A DNA stretch of 64,000 nucleotides from JBCCCJ01 sp039029315. GTDB lineage: Bacteria > Bacteroidota > Bacteroidia > J057. The notes under the pieces were generated by a model. That model made no database searches and had not been told where the DNA came from. It saw nothing but the letters and a program-made list of their open reading frames with translations. Positions 18,608 through 27,880 of the stretch are shown here, one piece after another; position 1 is the stretch's first letter; every line of letters begins with the position of its first letter. The stretch is from the NCBI GenBank assembly GCA_039029315.1, contig JBCCGK010000054.1, positions 10,113 through 74,112 on the forward strand. The letters are read 5' to 3'. Position numbers and translations under genes: made by a program.

Positions 18608-19208
18608 AGTTGAGTTCTCGTTTTTCAGCTTCATCAATGAGGTGTTTGATTCTCTTACGGGCGCGAGAAAGACGCATTTTTACAGCGCTTTCGGATATGT
18701 CCAACTGTACCATCAGTTCTTTGATAGAAGCGCCATCTTGATACTTGCTAAGAAGAATCATTTTTTCTTCAGGTGGTATCTGATCCAGGGCTTGATTCAG
18801 TTGATGAGCACGAGCAGCTAACAATTCTTTTTCGTCGGAATCGTCTGATTCAGAATAGTCAGGACCTTCTTGTATATCCACAGTAGTATATCGATTGTTT
18901 TTGCGATAATACTCTACACAAAAATTGTAGGTTACTGCATACAACCAGGTAGAGAAACGACTATTCCCTTTAAATTTTGACAATTGGGTAAAGACTTTGA
19001 GAAGTACATCCTGAACCATATCCTGAGCCACATCTTTGTCTCGAACGAAGGTCAGACACTTTCGGTAGACTTTATCAGAATAACGGTTGTATAAGATGCC
19101 AAAAAGGTCAGTCTCCCCTTTTTGAGTAATAGCAGAGACGATCTCTTCATCACTCAGCTTGGTAGGATTGATGTTCAAGGCGCGTTTTGGTATTAGGCTG
19201 TTACACAT
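18600..19208 (-). CDS. ECF RNA polymerase sigma factor (SigW/RpoE-like)
   Basis: The 202-aa protein has a full region 2 (FGILYNRYSDKVYRKCLTFVRD, then AQDMVQDVLLKVFTQL and RFSTWLYAVTYNFCVEYYRK) and a region 4 (LDQIPPEEKMILLSKYQDG, then LMVQLDISESAVKMRLSRARKRIKHLI). It is the first gene of an operon with the 73-aa protein and the MscS-like channel. No FecR-type anti-sigma is adjacent, unlike the other sigma genes in the window. Confidence 0.95.
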   Translation of the reverse strand: MCNSLIPKRALNINPTKLSDEEIVSAITQKGETDLFGILYNRYSDKVYRKCLTFVRDKDVAQDMVQDVLLKVFTQLSKFKGNSRFSTWLYAVTYNFCVEYYRKNNRYTTVDIQEGPDYSESDDSDEKELLAARAHQLNQALDQIPPEEKMILLSKYQDGASIKELMVQLDISESAVKMRLSRARKRIKHLIDEAEKRELNYG

Positions 19209-19312
19209 ATGAGAAAGCTTCTAGGAGCGCCTGCAATTAGCTGAGTATTTCCATTCAAAAACAGTACAAAAAAATCGTTTTTTTGGAAGTCAAAATAGGG
19301 GACTTGCATACT

Positions 19313-19348
19313 AAAAAGGCCCTTTCCGAATCGGAAAGGGCCTTTTTT
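19313..19348 (-). terminator. Strong intrinsic terminator after pdhB
   Basis: AAAAAGGCCCTTTCCGA (19313-19329) and TCGGAAAGGGCCTTTTT (19331-19347) form a perfect 17-bp inverted repeat around one base. The T-rich arm on the minus strand makes it a terminator for the pyruvate dehydrogenase gene that ends at 19366. Confidence 0.9.
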
Positions 19349-19365
19349 AGGTATATTTTTTAAAA

Positions 19366-20349
19366 TTAATTTCTATACATCACCTGATTCACTGCGTCGA
19401 TGACACGCTTGGGATTTGGCAAAAAGGTATCAACCAACACTGAAGAATAGGGAAGAGGCGTGTCTCTTCCGGTTACGCGAATGACGGGAGCATCGAGATA
19501 ATCAAATGCTCGTTTTTGAATCATGTATGTCAGTTCTCCTGAAAAGGAAGCCAACGGCCAGGACTCTTCGACGACCACACAGCGATTGGTCTTCTTGATG
19601 GATTGGATGATGGTGTCATAATCGACCGGACGAAGAGATCGCATATCGATCATCTCTGCATTGATTCCCTCTTTTGCCAACTCTGTACAAGCATCCAGCG
19701 CAACGTGGACCATCTTGCCAAAAGATACAATCGTTACGTCTGTTCCTTCTCGCTTGATATCGGCTTTGTCCAAAGGAAGCAGGAATTCTTCTCCTTCAGG
19801 AACCGGCCCCTTGTTTCCATACATCACTTCTGACTCCATCACCAGGACAGGGTTTGGGTCCCGAATAGCAGATTTCAACAAGCCTTTGCCATCTGCGGGA
19901 GTGCTACAGGCAACTACTTTCAAGCCGGGACAATTTGCAAACCAATTCTCAAGGCTCTGTGAGTGGGTAGCAGCCAATTGGCCAGCGGAACCACTCGGGC
20001 CACGGAATACAGCATGACAATTGAACTGTCCTCCACTCATCTGAAGGATTTTTGCAGCATTGTTGATGACCTGATCAATGGCAACCAGGGAGAAGTTAAA
20101 GGTCATAAACTCAATGATAGGCTTGAGTCCCACCATGGCTGACCCTACTCCGATGCCTGCGAATCCTAATTCCGAGATCGGGGTATCGATAACTCGTTTG
20201 GGACCAAATTCAGCCAGCATTCCCTGACTTACTTTGTAGGCACCATTGTACTCAGCTACCTCTTCTCCCATTAGATAGACCATCTCATCACGGCGCATTT
20301 CTTCCGACATGGCTTCGCGCAAGGCTTCACGAAATTGTATTTCTCTCAT
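19366..20349 (-). CDS. pdhB: Pyruvate dehydrogenase E1 component, beta subunit
   Basis: The 327-aa protein is the beta subunit of the thiamine-diphosphate E1 component, which decarboxylates pyruvate. Typical segments are FREALREAMSEEM near the start, VIDTPISELGFAGIGVG (with the catalytic Glu region), FMTFNFSLVAIDQVINNAAK, the GGQFNCHAVFRGPSG loop, and HSQSLENWFANCPGL. The length is standard. It stands alone between an outer-membrane barrel cluster and a terminator; the E1 alpha and E2 genes are not in the window. Confidence 0.95.
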   Translation of the reverse strand: MREIQFREALREAMSEEMRRDEMVYLMGEEVAEYNGAYKVSQGMLAEFGPKRVIDTPISELGFAGIGVGSAMVGLKPIIEFMTFNFSLVAIDQVINNAAKILQMSGGQFNCHAVFRGPSGSAGQLAATHSQSLENWFANCPGLKVVACSTPADGKGLLKSAIRDPNPVLVMESEVMYGNKGPVPEGEEFLLPLDKADIKREGTDVTIVSFGKMVHVALDACTELAKEGINAEMIDMRSLRPVDYDTIIQSIKKTNRCVVVEESWPLASFSGELTYMIQKRAFDYLDAPVIRVTGRDTPLPYSSVLVDTFLPNPKRVIDAVNQVMYRN

Positions 20350-20524
20350 TTGATAAAGGCGTAAGATATTTTCTGATGAGCGTTTCTGTCGAGCACGCTG
20401 TTAACAGCCGACGAAGTTAGGGATTTTTTTAGAAAAGGGAGAAGGATCAGCTGAAAATTCCCTTTTACACACACTGAATAATTCAGTTGTGTGCAGCTGT
20501 CCAGAAATCCATCCTGATACACAA

Positions 20525-20556
20525 ACACAAAACCGAAGCTGTGGCGGCAGCTCCGG
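20525..20556 (-). terminator. Intrinsic terminator of the outer-membrane barrel operon
   Basis: Read on the minus strand, CCGGAGCTG pairs with CAGCTTCGG (one G-T wobble) around a 6-nt loop and is followed by TTTTGTGTTTG. It lies 37 bp after the end of the last barrel gene. Confidence 0.75.
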
Positions 20557-20592
20557 CATTGTGTCAGAGAGGTCGAAGGGAGAAAGATCGGT

Positions 20593-21273
20593 CTAATTAT
20601 AGATCATGATTCCAAAAGAGGCGCGGAGCTTGTTGTTATAGAAATCTGATCCGCCTACAAAGCTTTCATACCCAAAGGTTCTCGTATAGTGAATGCCCCC
20701 GCCTATGGCTAGCGGAAGATCCTGAACAGGCTTCACATACAGATAGCTACCGATCTCTGCTGCCAGGCCAAAGCCGGCATCCGTATCCCCCATCAGCTGA
20801 TCTTCCCACTCACTCACACGCCTGCCATCTGGGGTTATTCGATCCTCATTTTTTAGATAAAAACCTGCACCCACTTGTCCAAAAGAGGCAGGAATTTTCC
20901 AGATCCACCGGCCGTCTTTTGATATATGCTGATAGGCCAATTCCAGTCCGAAGTACGCATGATCCGCTCCCAACTGTATGCTTTGTTTTCCTTTGTAGGT
21001 CGTTCCAGCAGGAAGGACAAGCGGAAATTCTGCATGTTCATTGATTGGGCCGCTACGGCCAACATACCGAAATCCGATGGCCAATTTCCTTTGAAGGAGG
21101 GTTGTTCCCAGATTGAAACCGATCGCATTTCCGACATGATTTTGAAGGAACATAGCCGAATATTCTGGCGCAAAATAGAAGCCTGTTTTGGATTGTAAGT
21201 CCTGAGAAAAGAGGGTTGGGGCACAGCAGGCAGTTCCCAGGATGAACAAGAAAATAATTCGAAAGAATCGCAT
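20593..21273 (-). CDS. Outer-membrane beta-barrel protein, family unknown
   Basis: The 226-aa protein has a signal peptide (about 1-23, ending in TLFSQ) and alternating aromatic/hydrophobic strands with Gly-rich turns (LAIGFRYVGRSGP; HAYFGLELAYQHI; IGGGIHYTRTFGYESF). It ends in LRASFGIMIYN, whose C-terminal aromatic pattern suits an outer-membrane barrel. It is the third of three similar-size barrel genes with 10-bp gaps and is followed by a terminator. Function unknown; the three are probably diverged paralogues. Confidence 0.75.
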   Translation of the reverse strand: MRFFRIIFLFILGTACCAPTLFSQDLQSKTGFYFAPEYSAMFLQNHVGNAIGFNLGTTLLQRKLAIGFRYVGRSGPINEHAEFPLVLPAGTTYKGKQSIQLGADHAYFGLELAYQHISKDGRWIWKIPASFGQVGAGFYLKNEDRITPDGRRVSEWEDQLMGDTDAGFGLAAEIGSYLYVKPVQDLPLAIGGGIHYTRTFGYESFVGGSDFYNNKLRASFGIMIYN

Positions 21274-21283
21274 AATTGATCAT

Positions 21284-21949
21284 TTAGAAAGTGAAAAAAG
21301 GAATGGCTGAATCATCAGAAGCACCAAGTTGTCTCTGTATTCCGATAGATACCTGCCAGAAGAATTTCTCCGTATCTCCACCTGCCCCAGACATCGGGCC
21401 ATAATATGTTCGCAGACTGATCAAAGAGGAATGTTTCTGAAAAGACAAGGCATTGAGGAGAATAGAAGAAGGGAGTTGTTCACTCAAAACGGGGCCAGGA
21501 CTAAGCTCAAATACTGTTCGGAGCATGACACCTGTATGGAACAGCAAGTGTTCATTCAATCTGAGTCCGGCACTGATACTCGGATCTAATTCCAGGGCCA
21601 AACTGCTTGAAGGATCATATTCGGCTCCTGCATTGAACCACCGCAAGCTCGGTCGAAGGTTCACATCCAATCGATATGTCTCCTTAGATATCAGTCGCCA
21701 TCCCATAGGCATCCCAGCGGTGATCACAGACCCTTCTGTAACGGATTTGGCTTGAATAAATCGATATTGAGCTTGTCCATAGGTGAGTTGTATCCCAAGA
21801 TGAAAGGTCTCACTCATTTGATGTTGGTACCAAATAGATTCCGTATGTAGATCAGACTTGGAGGTACCAATATAGAGTCCGATTGTAGATTGGGCGATCG
21901 TCAAGGATGTCCATGACGCCAAAAAGGTCATTATGATATATATTCGCAT
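21284..21949 (-). CDS. Outer-membrane beta-barrel protein, family unknown
   Basis: The 221-aa protein has a short signal peptide (MRIYIIMTFLASWTSLTIAQ) and barrel-like strands (TFHLGIQLTYGQAQYRF; YRLDVNLRPSLRWFNAGAEY; HLLFHTGVMLRTVFEL). The C-terminus ends in Phe (IPFFTF), as outer-membrane barrels do. It is the middle gene of the three-barrel operon. Function unknown. Confidence 0.72.
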   Translation of the reverse strand: MRIYIIMTFLASWTSLTIAQSTIGLYIGTSKSDLHTESIWYQHQMSETFHLGIQLTYGQAQYRFIQAKSVTEGSVITAGMPMGWRLISKETYRLDVNLRPSLRWFNAGAEYDPSSSLALELDPSISAGLRLNEHLLFHTGVMLRTVFELSPGPVLSEQLPSSILLNALSFQKHSSLISLRTYYGPMSGAGGDTEKFFWQVSIGIQRQLGASDDSAIPFFTF

Positions 21950-21959
21950 CTTGACAAGA

Positions 21960-22613
21960 TTAAAAGGTGAGAGAATAACCGATACTTGCGTTTACAAAAA
22001 ATGGAGTATTGCCCATTCCAATCTCCATGGCTTCATGGATTTCTTCCTGCTTGCTGATTCGATTTGTATAGCGAAGCTGATTGCCCTCGAGCGAGGAGCT
22101 GACCCGTGGCCACCATCTGAGATTGGGAACAATCATCAATCCTTTGAGAAAATTGTCCTGATGCTTGAACGGACGAAGATTGGCATAGGCCCCCAATCCC
22201 ACAGTAAAGGTCTGATAAGCGCCAATCTGATTGGCAGGAATCTGAGCTTCTCCATCGTAGTATAATTCAAAGCCATGCCACTTGGGCTCAAGGCGAAGAT
22301 TCAACCAATCATTGAAGCGATAGCCCACCCCAAATCCTGTTGTATAGGGAAGGTGAACTGCCAGCCCTTGTGTGTGGACCTCTCCTCGAAGCATATCATT
22401 AGAGAGGTTCAGGGAGACTCCATGTGAATAATCCAGAATGAGTCGATTCCACATGAGATTAGCCTCAAGATTGAATCCATTGATCGCCAATTGATTGAGT
22501 CCAAAAACAAGGCTGACTCCATTGCTGAGGGAAGGAGAGGCTTTTTGACCTGACACAAAACCCGGAAATGAGGCAGTCAGGAGTAAAATAGAAAACAGAA
22601 TCTTTTGCATCAT
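21960..22613 (-). CDS. Outer-membrane beta-barrel protein, family unknown
   Basis: The 217-aa protein has a signal peptide (about 1-22, ending in GFVSGQ) and barrel-type strands (NGVSLVFGLNQLAINGFNLEA; GFGVGYRFNDWLNLRLEP; TFTVGLGAYANL), ending in FVNASIGYSLTF with a C-terminal Phe. It is the first of the three barrel genes and starts 103 bp after the AraC-type regulator gene on the same strand. A surface role regulated by that protein is inference. Confidence 0.74.
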   Translation of the reverse strand: MMQKILFSILLLTASFPGFVSGQKASPSLSNGVSLVFGLNQLAINGFNLEANLMWNRLILDYSHGVSLNLSNDMLRGEVHTQGLAVHLPYTTGFGVGYRFNDWLNLRLEPKWHGFELYYDGEAQIPANQIGAYQTFTVGLGAYANLRPFKHQDNFLKGLMIVPNLRWWPRVSSSLEGNQLRYTNRISKQEEIHEAMEIGMGNTPFFVNASIGYSLTF

Positions 22614-22716
22614 CAGTATGTTTGATTGTTGGTGAATGATGACGCAAATGAGAAATGAAATGGAGAAGGAAACGCCTCAATTATTGATCTGAGCCATTTT
22701 GTGGGAAAATAAGTCC

Positions 22717-23901
22717 TTATCCGAGAAGTTGAGCCTTTTGGAATTCTCGTGGAGATTGACCGGTATACTGCTTAAAAATCCGATTGATAGACGCCTTTGA
22801 GTTAAACCCACTATCCAGTCCCATGGCCAGTATCGTATATTGGCGGTTATCTGGTGTGGACAATAACTGCTTGAAGTGCTCCACACGATAGCCATTGATG
22901 AGATCGTAAAAGGGCTTGTTGGCCTGTGAATTAATTGCCTGCGAAATCCGATGTGGGCTGGAGGCCAATCGGTCCGCCAGGTCCTGAATCTGTAATTGTG
23001 ACTCAAGGAATACTTTGTCTTCCTCCAACAGCCGAATTACTCCTTCATACAACTCCCGCATATCTAAATCTGCCAATGTCGAAACTTTGGCTGATGGACC
23101 AATGGGCATATCCTCTACAGGCCTGTCTTCCTTCTCCTGGCTTGTTGGAAAGGAGACATGAAGATGGGATTCATAAAACTCAGCTACTGTATATTGCCGG
23201 ATTCCATTAAAGCACAAAAAGAATATACAAATCACCAACGAGCCATTCATCAACCCAAAGATCCATGCAATATCTTCCACAAGACCAAAATTGTATACCA
23301 AAAACCCAACAAGCGCAATCATGTTGATGACCATATACACCCACAAAAACTGCTTCAACCAGGACAAACGAATCGGCTCAATGGAGGAAAACTCTTGTTT
23401 GATGTCTGCCTGACGAGCATTGATTTTCCCCAAGAACCACCAGAGAGCAGCAATGATAAACAATTTGTTGCCCTTGTAAAAAACATGATAGGTCAAGGGA
23501 GGTGCTTCATACAAGCGACGGATATCGGCTGAATCATAGTCATGGAAGACCCAAAAGTCCAACAACAAAAATACCGTAAACCCAATGGCAACACTTGCGG
23601 ACCACCACCACATCGGATGAATCTTTTGTTCTCTCTCCAGAATGAGAAGACCATACATAAAGAAGGCAGGGAACAAATAAAAGCTGGTGACAGTCTGAAA
23701 TAAAAAACTGGCATGTGTCAATTGCCATTGTATCCATACATCGGATACCAGAATACATGCCAAAAAGAGGTTGACAATCACCAATAAATAATCACTCAAC
23801 TGCTTATTGGACTTGCGGAAGACAAACAACAAGAAGAATGCTATGATACAAACTCCTGGTAGATTGATACTGGCCATATCAAGTGTTTCTTGTACTAACA
23901 T
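22717..23901 (-). CDS. AraC-family regulator with multi-pass membrane N-terminus
   Basis: The 394-aa protein begins with about seven hydrophobic helices (residues 1-245, for example YLLVIVNLFLACILVSDVWIQW and LVYNFGLVEDIAWIFGLMNG). It ends with an AraC-type double helix-turn-helix at about 290-394 (LQIQDLADRLASSPHRISQAIN, then YTILAMGLDSGFNSKASINRIFKQYTGQSPREF). It is therefore a one-component regulator anchored in the inner membrane. It lies upstream of three barrel genes on the same strand and is divergent from a TonB receptor, so it may control either. Confidence 0.9.
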   Translation of the reverse strand: MLVQETLDMASINLPGVCIIAFFLLFVFRKSNKQLSDYLLVIVNLFLACILVSDVWIQWQLTHASFLFQTVTSFYLFPAFFMYGLLILEREQKIHPMWWWSASVAIGFTVFLLLDFWVFHDYDSADIRRLYEAPPLTYHVFYKGNKLFIIAALWWFLGKINARQADIKQEFSSIEPIRLSWLKQFLWVYMVINMIALVGFLVYNFGLVEDIAWIFGLMNGSLVICIFFLCFNGIRQYTVAEFYESHLHVSFPTSQEKEDRPVEDMPIGPSAKVSTLADLDMRELYEGVIRLLEEDKVFLESQLQIQDLADRLASSPHRISQAINSQANKPFYDLINGYRVEHFKQLLSTPDNRQYTILAMGLDSGFNSKASINRIFKQYTGQSPREFQKAQLLG

Positions 23902-24019
23902 CCAGACCTCAGTCTGATGTTTTCAAAACTAAAAATTAATTGGAAGTTCATGCGTAATTCTTGTTTCTATTCTGGGAGGATGCTTAACTTCTGCAACAAA
24001 CCTTCAGAAAAATAGGTGC

Positions 24020-26293
24020 ATGTATAATCATTTCTATCTTGTAATCTGGATTCTTTTTTTGATTTCTTTTCGGACACTTCACGCACAGTCTGTTAGCGGC
24101 AGGATTATTGACCAACTCACCAAAAAATCAATCGAAGGGGTCCAAATCGGCATTCTGGGCACCCATCTGGCTGCCATGTCAGATAGCAGTGGGCAGTTCA
24201 CCATTGTATTGAGTAAGGCTGGAACCTATCAGTTGCATTGTTCTCATCCTTCATACGAATCTATGACCCGTGGATTCCTCCTTGGCATGGATGTCCCCAC
24301 CTCCATCGGTTTGGTTCTATCTCCCCTGCCCTACCAACTGCCGCAGGAGATTATCACTTCAGCTAGACGTTCAGAAGAAAATCTCTGGAATATCCCTGAG
24401 ATGATGGCTATCATGGATCAGGCAGAGATTTCGGAAAGATCTCCTCGTACGACCCCAGAACTCATGATGAGCATGCCGGGCGTTTGGATGCAGAAGACCA
24501 ACCACGGCGGCGGCTCAGCCATCCTCCGAGGTCTCACAGGCAATCAGACCCTGCTGATGGTGGACGGCATCAGGATCAACAACTCTACCTATCGCTATGG
24601 CCCGAATCAGTATTTGAATACCATTGATCCCTGGACGGTTGAGAAAATAGAAGTGATTCGTGGTGGTGGGGCCGTTCAATATGGCAGTGATGCCCTTGGA
24701 GGTGTGATTCAACTATTGACAGTCAAGCCACAATTCTCTGAGGACAAATTTCAATCTTCTGTCTCCGCTCAAGGCAAATTCATGAGTGCGGATATGGAAA
24801 AAAATCTTCGTGCAAACTGGCAATTGAAGTCACAAAAAGTATTTGTCAATATGGGGTTCAGCTATAAGGATTTTGGGGATCTACTGGCAGGGGGAGAATT
24901 GGGCGTCCAAGCTCCTTCTGCTTACACAGAAATTGATGGAGACTTCAAAGCGGTCATTCGGCTCAGCCAGAAAGACCAACTGAGCCTGCACTGGCAGCGG
25001 GTCGACCAACGCAATGTTAGCCGGTTTGATCAGGTGGCCCAAAGAGGATATGGCCTATATGAATTCAATCCACAGCAACGTAACCTTGCTTACGCCAGAT
25101 GGGAACATCAAGACAATTCCCCATGGCTGAGGCAGCTCCGCCTAACATGTCTTGGCCAGACATCCAATGAGGTTCGCGCCAAACAAAAGCAGGATTCCCC
25201 GATTCTTCGAACGGAACAAGATGAAGTATCTACAATCGGGGCAGTTCTGGAACACCAGGCCACACCGATCAATCGCTGGACAATTATTTCTGGCCTCGAC
25301 ATCTACAGTGATCAAATCGCCAGCATTGCGCAGGAGTTGAATACAACAGATAGCAGCCAGGTCGAATTGCGCGGGCTGTATCCAGATGGCGCCTCAGCTC
25401 TCAATGCCTCAATTTTCAGCCTACATAGCCTCGAATTCAATGGCATCACGCTCAAAGCCGGACTGAGACATAGTCTGATTCGGCTATCTGCATTTGATCT
25501 GCAGTTCGGGGGATTTGACCTACGCCCGCAAGCCACTGTTGGACATATTGCAGCAAGCTATCACCTGGGCAAGTGGCATCACCTGAGCAGTTCCTTTCAG
25601 ACAGGCTTTCGCTCCCCTAATATCAACGATCTGAGTAGTTTTGGATCATTTGATAGTGGCATTGAGGTCCCTGCGCAGGAACTTGGGGCTGAACGCAGTG
25701 CGACAGGCGAACTCGTGTACAAATTCAGTCATCCACAGCTCTCTGGAAGTATCGGCATGTATTATTCCCACCTAAAAGGCTTGATTGAGCGCGTGCCTAC
25801 CACCTTCAATGGCAGTGATCGCTATTTGGGAGAAGCTGTCTTTGCCAAAGCCAATGTTGCAGCTGCCTTTATCAGAGGAATCGAAATGGATGCTCGCTTC
25901 GCCTTGTTGCCTGAATTGGAGCTGTACACACATGGGACCTATACCTTTGGCGCGACACAAGAAGATCCCTCTTCCCCCTTAAGACGTATTCCCCCACTAT
26001 ATGGAGGGACAGGGCTGTCCTGGAAATCAGACAATGGATTTACAGCACGTCTGGAATATCGATACGCCAGCAGACAAAATCGCTTGTCGGATGGCGATAT
26101 CCGAGATCATCGCATTCCAGATGGCGGGACTCCCGGATGGCAGGTTCTGGATGCATTTTGGGGATATCAATGGAAGAAGTTTCAGGGAAGAGTTGGGCTT
26201 CAAAACTTGTTTGACCAGGCATATAGACTTCATGGTTCGGGCGTAGATGCCTATGGCAGGAGTATATGGGTAGCCATTCAGCTAACAATTTGA
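24020..26293 (+). CDS. TonB-dependent outer-membrane receptor
   Basis: The 757-aa receptor has a signal peptide (to about residue 22, LHAQ), then a carboxypeptidase-regulatory-like domain (about 23-105: VSGRIIDQLTKKSIEGVQIGI). A plug follows (about 125-235: TTPELMMSMPGVWMQKTN, then SAILRGLTGNQTLLMVDGIRIN and IEVIRGGGAVQYGSDALGGVI), then a barrel ending in SIWVAIQLTI. The GLTGNQTLLMVDG plug resembles iron, haem or cobalamin receptors; the ligand is not determinable. It is upstream of the sigma/FecR pair but has no STN domain, so it is not the signalling receptor itself. Confidence 0.92.
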   Translation: MYNHFYLVIWILFLISFRTLHAQSVSGRIIDQLTKKSIEGVQIGILGTHLAAMSDSSGQFTIVLSKAGTYQLHCSHPSYESMTRGFLLGMDVPTSIGLVLSPLPYQLPQEIITSARRSEENLWNIPEMMAIMDQAEISERSPRTTPELMMSMPGVWMQKTNHGGGSAILRGLTGNQTLLMVDGIRINNSTYRYGPNQYLNTIDPWTVEKIEVIRGGGAVQYGSDALGGVIQLLTVKPQFSEDKFQSSVSAQGKFMSADMEKNLRANWQLKSQKVFVNMGFSYKDFGDLLAGGELGVQAPSAYTEIDGDFKAVIRLSQKDQLSLHWQRVDQRNVSRFDQVAQRGYGLYEFNPQQRNLAYARWEHQDNSPWLRQLRLTCLGQTSNEVRAKQKQDSPILRTEQDEVSTIGAVLEHQATPINRWTIISGLDIYSDQIASIAQELNTTDSSQVELRGLYPDGASALNASIFSLHSLEFNGITLKAGLRHSLIRLSAFDLQFGGFDLRPQATVGHIAASYHLGKWHHLSSSFQTGFRSPNINDLSSFGSFDSGIEVPAQELGAERSATGELVYKFSHPQLSGSIGMYYSHLKGLIERVPTTFNGSDRYLGEAVFAKANVAAAFIRGIEMDARFALLPELELYTHGTYTFGATQEDPSSPLRRIPPLYGGTGLSWKSDNGFTARLEYRYASRQNRLSDGDIRDHRIPDGGTPGWQVLDAFWGYQWKKFQGRVGLQNLFDQAYRLHGSGVDAYGRSIWVAIQLTI

Positions 26294-26364
26294 GGTTTTT
26301 TTGGATAAATTAGGCGAAATCCCTTGTTAGGACATATCTTTTTGAGTGATCAAGGAACTGCCAC

Positions 26365-26889
26365 ATGCCAAAACAACCGTCTATCTGTGAGGAAGCCATC
26401 TACAATGAACTCTACAAGAGCTATGCAGAGAAAATCAGGAATTATGTCTATTACAAATCTGGGGATCTAACACAGGCCGAAGACATCATGCAAGAGACCT
26501 TTCTTCGGCTTTGGAAAAAATGTGCAGAAATCCTTTTCGATAAAGTCGGAGGATTCCTCCATACAGTCTCCAATCACCTGTTCATAGATAGTGTACGGTC
26601 CCATAAGGTCTCTCTTCGGTTTCAGAAATCACACACTCCTTTGGTGGATTCTGAAGATCCTTTTTTTCATTTACGGACCAAGGAGTTCCAGGAAAGCATC
26701 GAACAAACCATCTCCAATCTGCCTGAGGGACAAAGAGAAGCCTTCCTGATGAATCGCATTGACAAACTCACCTACAAAGAGATCGCCCAATCACTTGGGA
26801 TCAGTCAGACCGCAGTGGAAAAAAGAATTGGGAAAGCCCTGATCAAGCTAAAATCACGGATTGAGGAATTCAATCATCAACGAATTTGA
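26365..26889 (+). CDS. ECF sigma factor, FecI type
   Basis: The 174-aa sigma factor has region 2 (YKSYAEKIRNYVYYKSGD, TQAEDIMQETFLRLWKKC) and region 4 (ISNLPEGQREAFLMNRID, LTYKEIAQSLGISQTAVEKRIGKALIKLK). It is followed by a FecR anti-sigma gene and an STN-containing TonB receptor, the standard cell-surface signalling set of Bacteroidota. The 65 bp before fecR carry a putative sigma-dependent promoter. Confidence 0.95.
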   Translation: MPKQPSICEEAIYNELYKSYAEKIRNYVYYKSGDLTQAEDIMQETFLRLWKKCAEILFDKVGGFLHTVSNHLFIDSVRSHKVSLRFQKSHTPLVDSEDPFFHLRTKEFQESIEQTISNLPEGQREAFLMNRIDKLTYKEIAQSLGISQTAVEKRIGKALIKLKSRIEEFNHQRI

Positions 26890-26915
26890 AAAATCATTCC
26901 AAAAACTGTCCCACA

Positions 26916-26946
26916 GGGGTTGGGTAAATCAGGTCTGAATCGTATC
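26916..26946 (+). promoter_or_regulatory. Putative ECF-sigma promoter before fecR
   Basis: GGGGTTGGGTAAAT (26916-26929) followed by CGTATC (26941-26946) lies immediately before the FecR start at 26955. The same 14-mer with a similar downstream box occurs again at 30638. The layout resembles the GGGTAAA/CGTC-type elements I associate with FecI-like sigma loci in Bacteroidota. If so, the FecR transcript is nearly leaderless. Confidence 0.45.
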
Positions 26947-26954
26947 TAGGGTAC

Positions 26955-27863
26955 ATGGGAGATCCAGAAGTAGAAATATTGTTGTCGAAATGGCTGGCTG
27001 GCACCCTGACAGAGGCAGAGAAGGCACAACTTGCCCAAAGCGAGGATCTATCCTCTTTGCGGGTCGTCGTGAATGATATCGCATCATGGTCCGTTGGAGA
27101 ATGGGATACTGCACAAGGGCTGGCACTCCTAAAGCGTCAGCAAGCAGAGCGAAAAAAGAGAAGCATGCGCCGACGAATCTCCTATTCGATTGCGGCCGGG
27201 ATAGGGGTGCTCCTCATTGTGGCAACCCTTTGGCAGATTCTCATCCCTGGCACAGTTCAAGTCAGAACCGGGATCGCGGAGGTGAAAGAACTTGTGTTCC
27301 CGGATGGCTCTCTGATGAAGCTAGATGCCATGACACAAGTCAGTTATAACAAAAACAAGTGGGCAGAAGCACGACACGTCACGCTACAAGGACAGGCATT
27401 TTTTGATGTCAAAGCAGGGAATTCCTTTGAGGTACATACGCCATCAGGTGTAGTCTCAGTTCTGGGAACTCGCTTCAATATAAAAGCAGTAACTGAGCAT
27501 TTGCTTGTTGAGTGCTATTCTGGCAATGTGCAGGTAGCCATCGAATCGGATCAGCAAATCATTGGTTCAGGAGAAAAACTCAGCTTGGTGGATGGCGTGC
27601 TCCGCAAACAATCGCACAGCAGAACTGTTCCGGATTGGGAAGACAGCTTGAGTATATATGAGGAAACTCCTCTACAGGAGGTTGTGCAGGATTTGTCCAG
27701 GTATTTTGAGGTGGATATTCAACTTCCCAATCAATATGCGCATCTTGCTTTCAGTGGACAGGTCAGTCAGACAGATCTGACACTCGCCCTGAAGAGTATT
27801 TTCCTTCCAATGGGAATCGATTATTCCCAGGAAGACAAGGGCAGAGTGGTCATTCGGCAGTAA
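26955..27863 (+). CDS. FecR-type anti-sigma/signal transducer
   Basis: The 302-aa protein has a cytoplasmic N-terminus (VEILLSKWLAGTLTEAEKAQL), a transmembrane helix at about 77-97 (SIAAGIGVLLIVATLWQIL) and a periplasmic FecR domain (VKELVFPDGSLMKLDAMTQV, ARHVTLQGQAFFDVKAG). A DUF4974/STN-like end follows (LQEVVQDLSRYFEVDIQLP, TLALKSIFLPMGIDYSQ). It passes the signal from the STN receptor encoded 17 bp downstream to the sigma factor encoded upstream. Confidence 0.95.
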   Translation: MGDPEVEILLSKWLAGTLTEAEKAQLAQSEDLSSLRVVVNDIASWSVGEWDTAQGLALLKRQQAERKKRSMRRRISYSIAAGIGVLLIVATLWQILIPGTVQVRTGIAEVKELVFPDGSLMKLDAMTQVSYNKNKWAEARHVTLQGQAFFDVKAGNSFEVHTPSGVVSVLGTRFNIKAVTEHLLVECYSGNVQVAIESDQQIIGSGEKLSLVDGVLRKQSHSRTVPDWEDSLSIYEETPLQEVVQDLSRYFEVDIQLPNQYAHLAFSGQVSQTDLTLALKSIFLPMGIDYSQEDKGRVVIRQ

Positions 27864-27880
27864 TCTCACATTCTTCCCCT

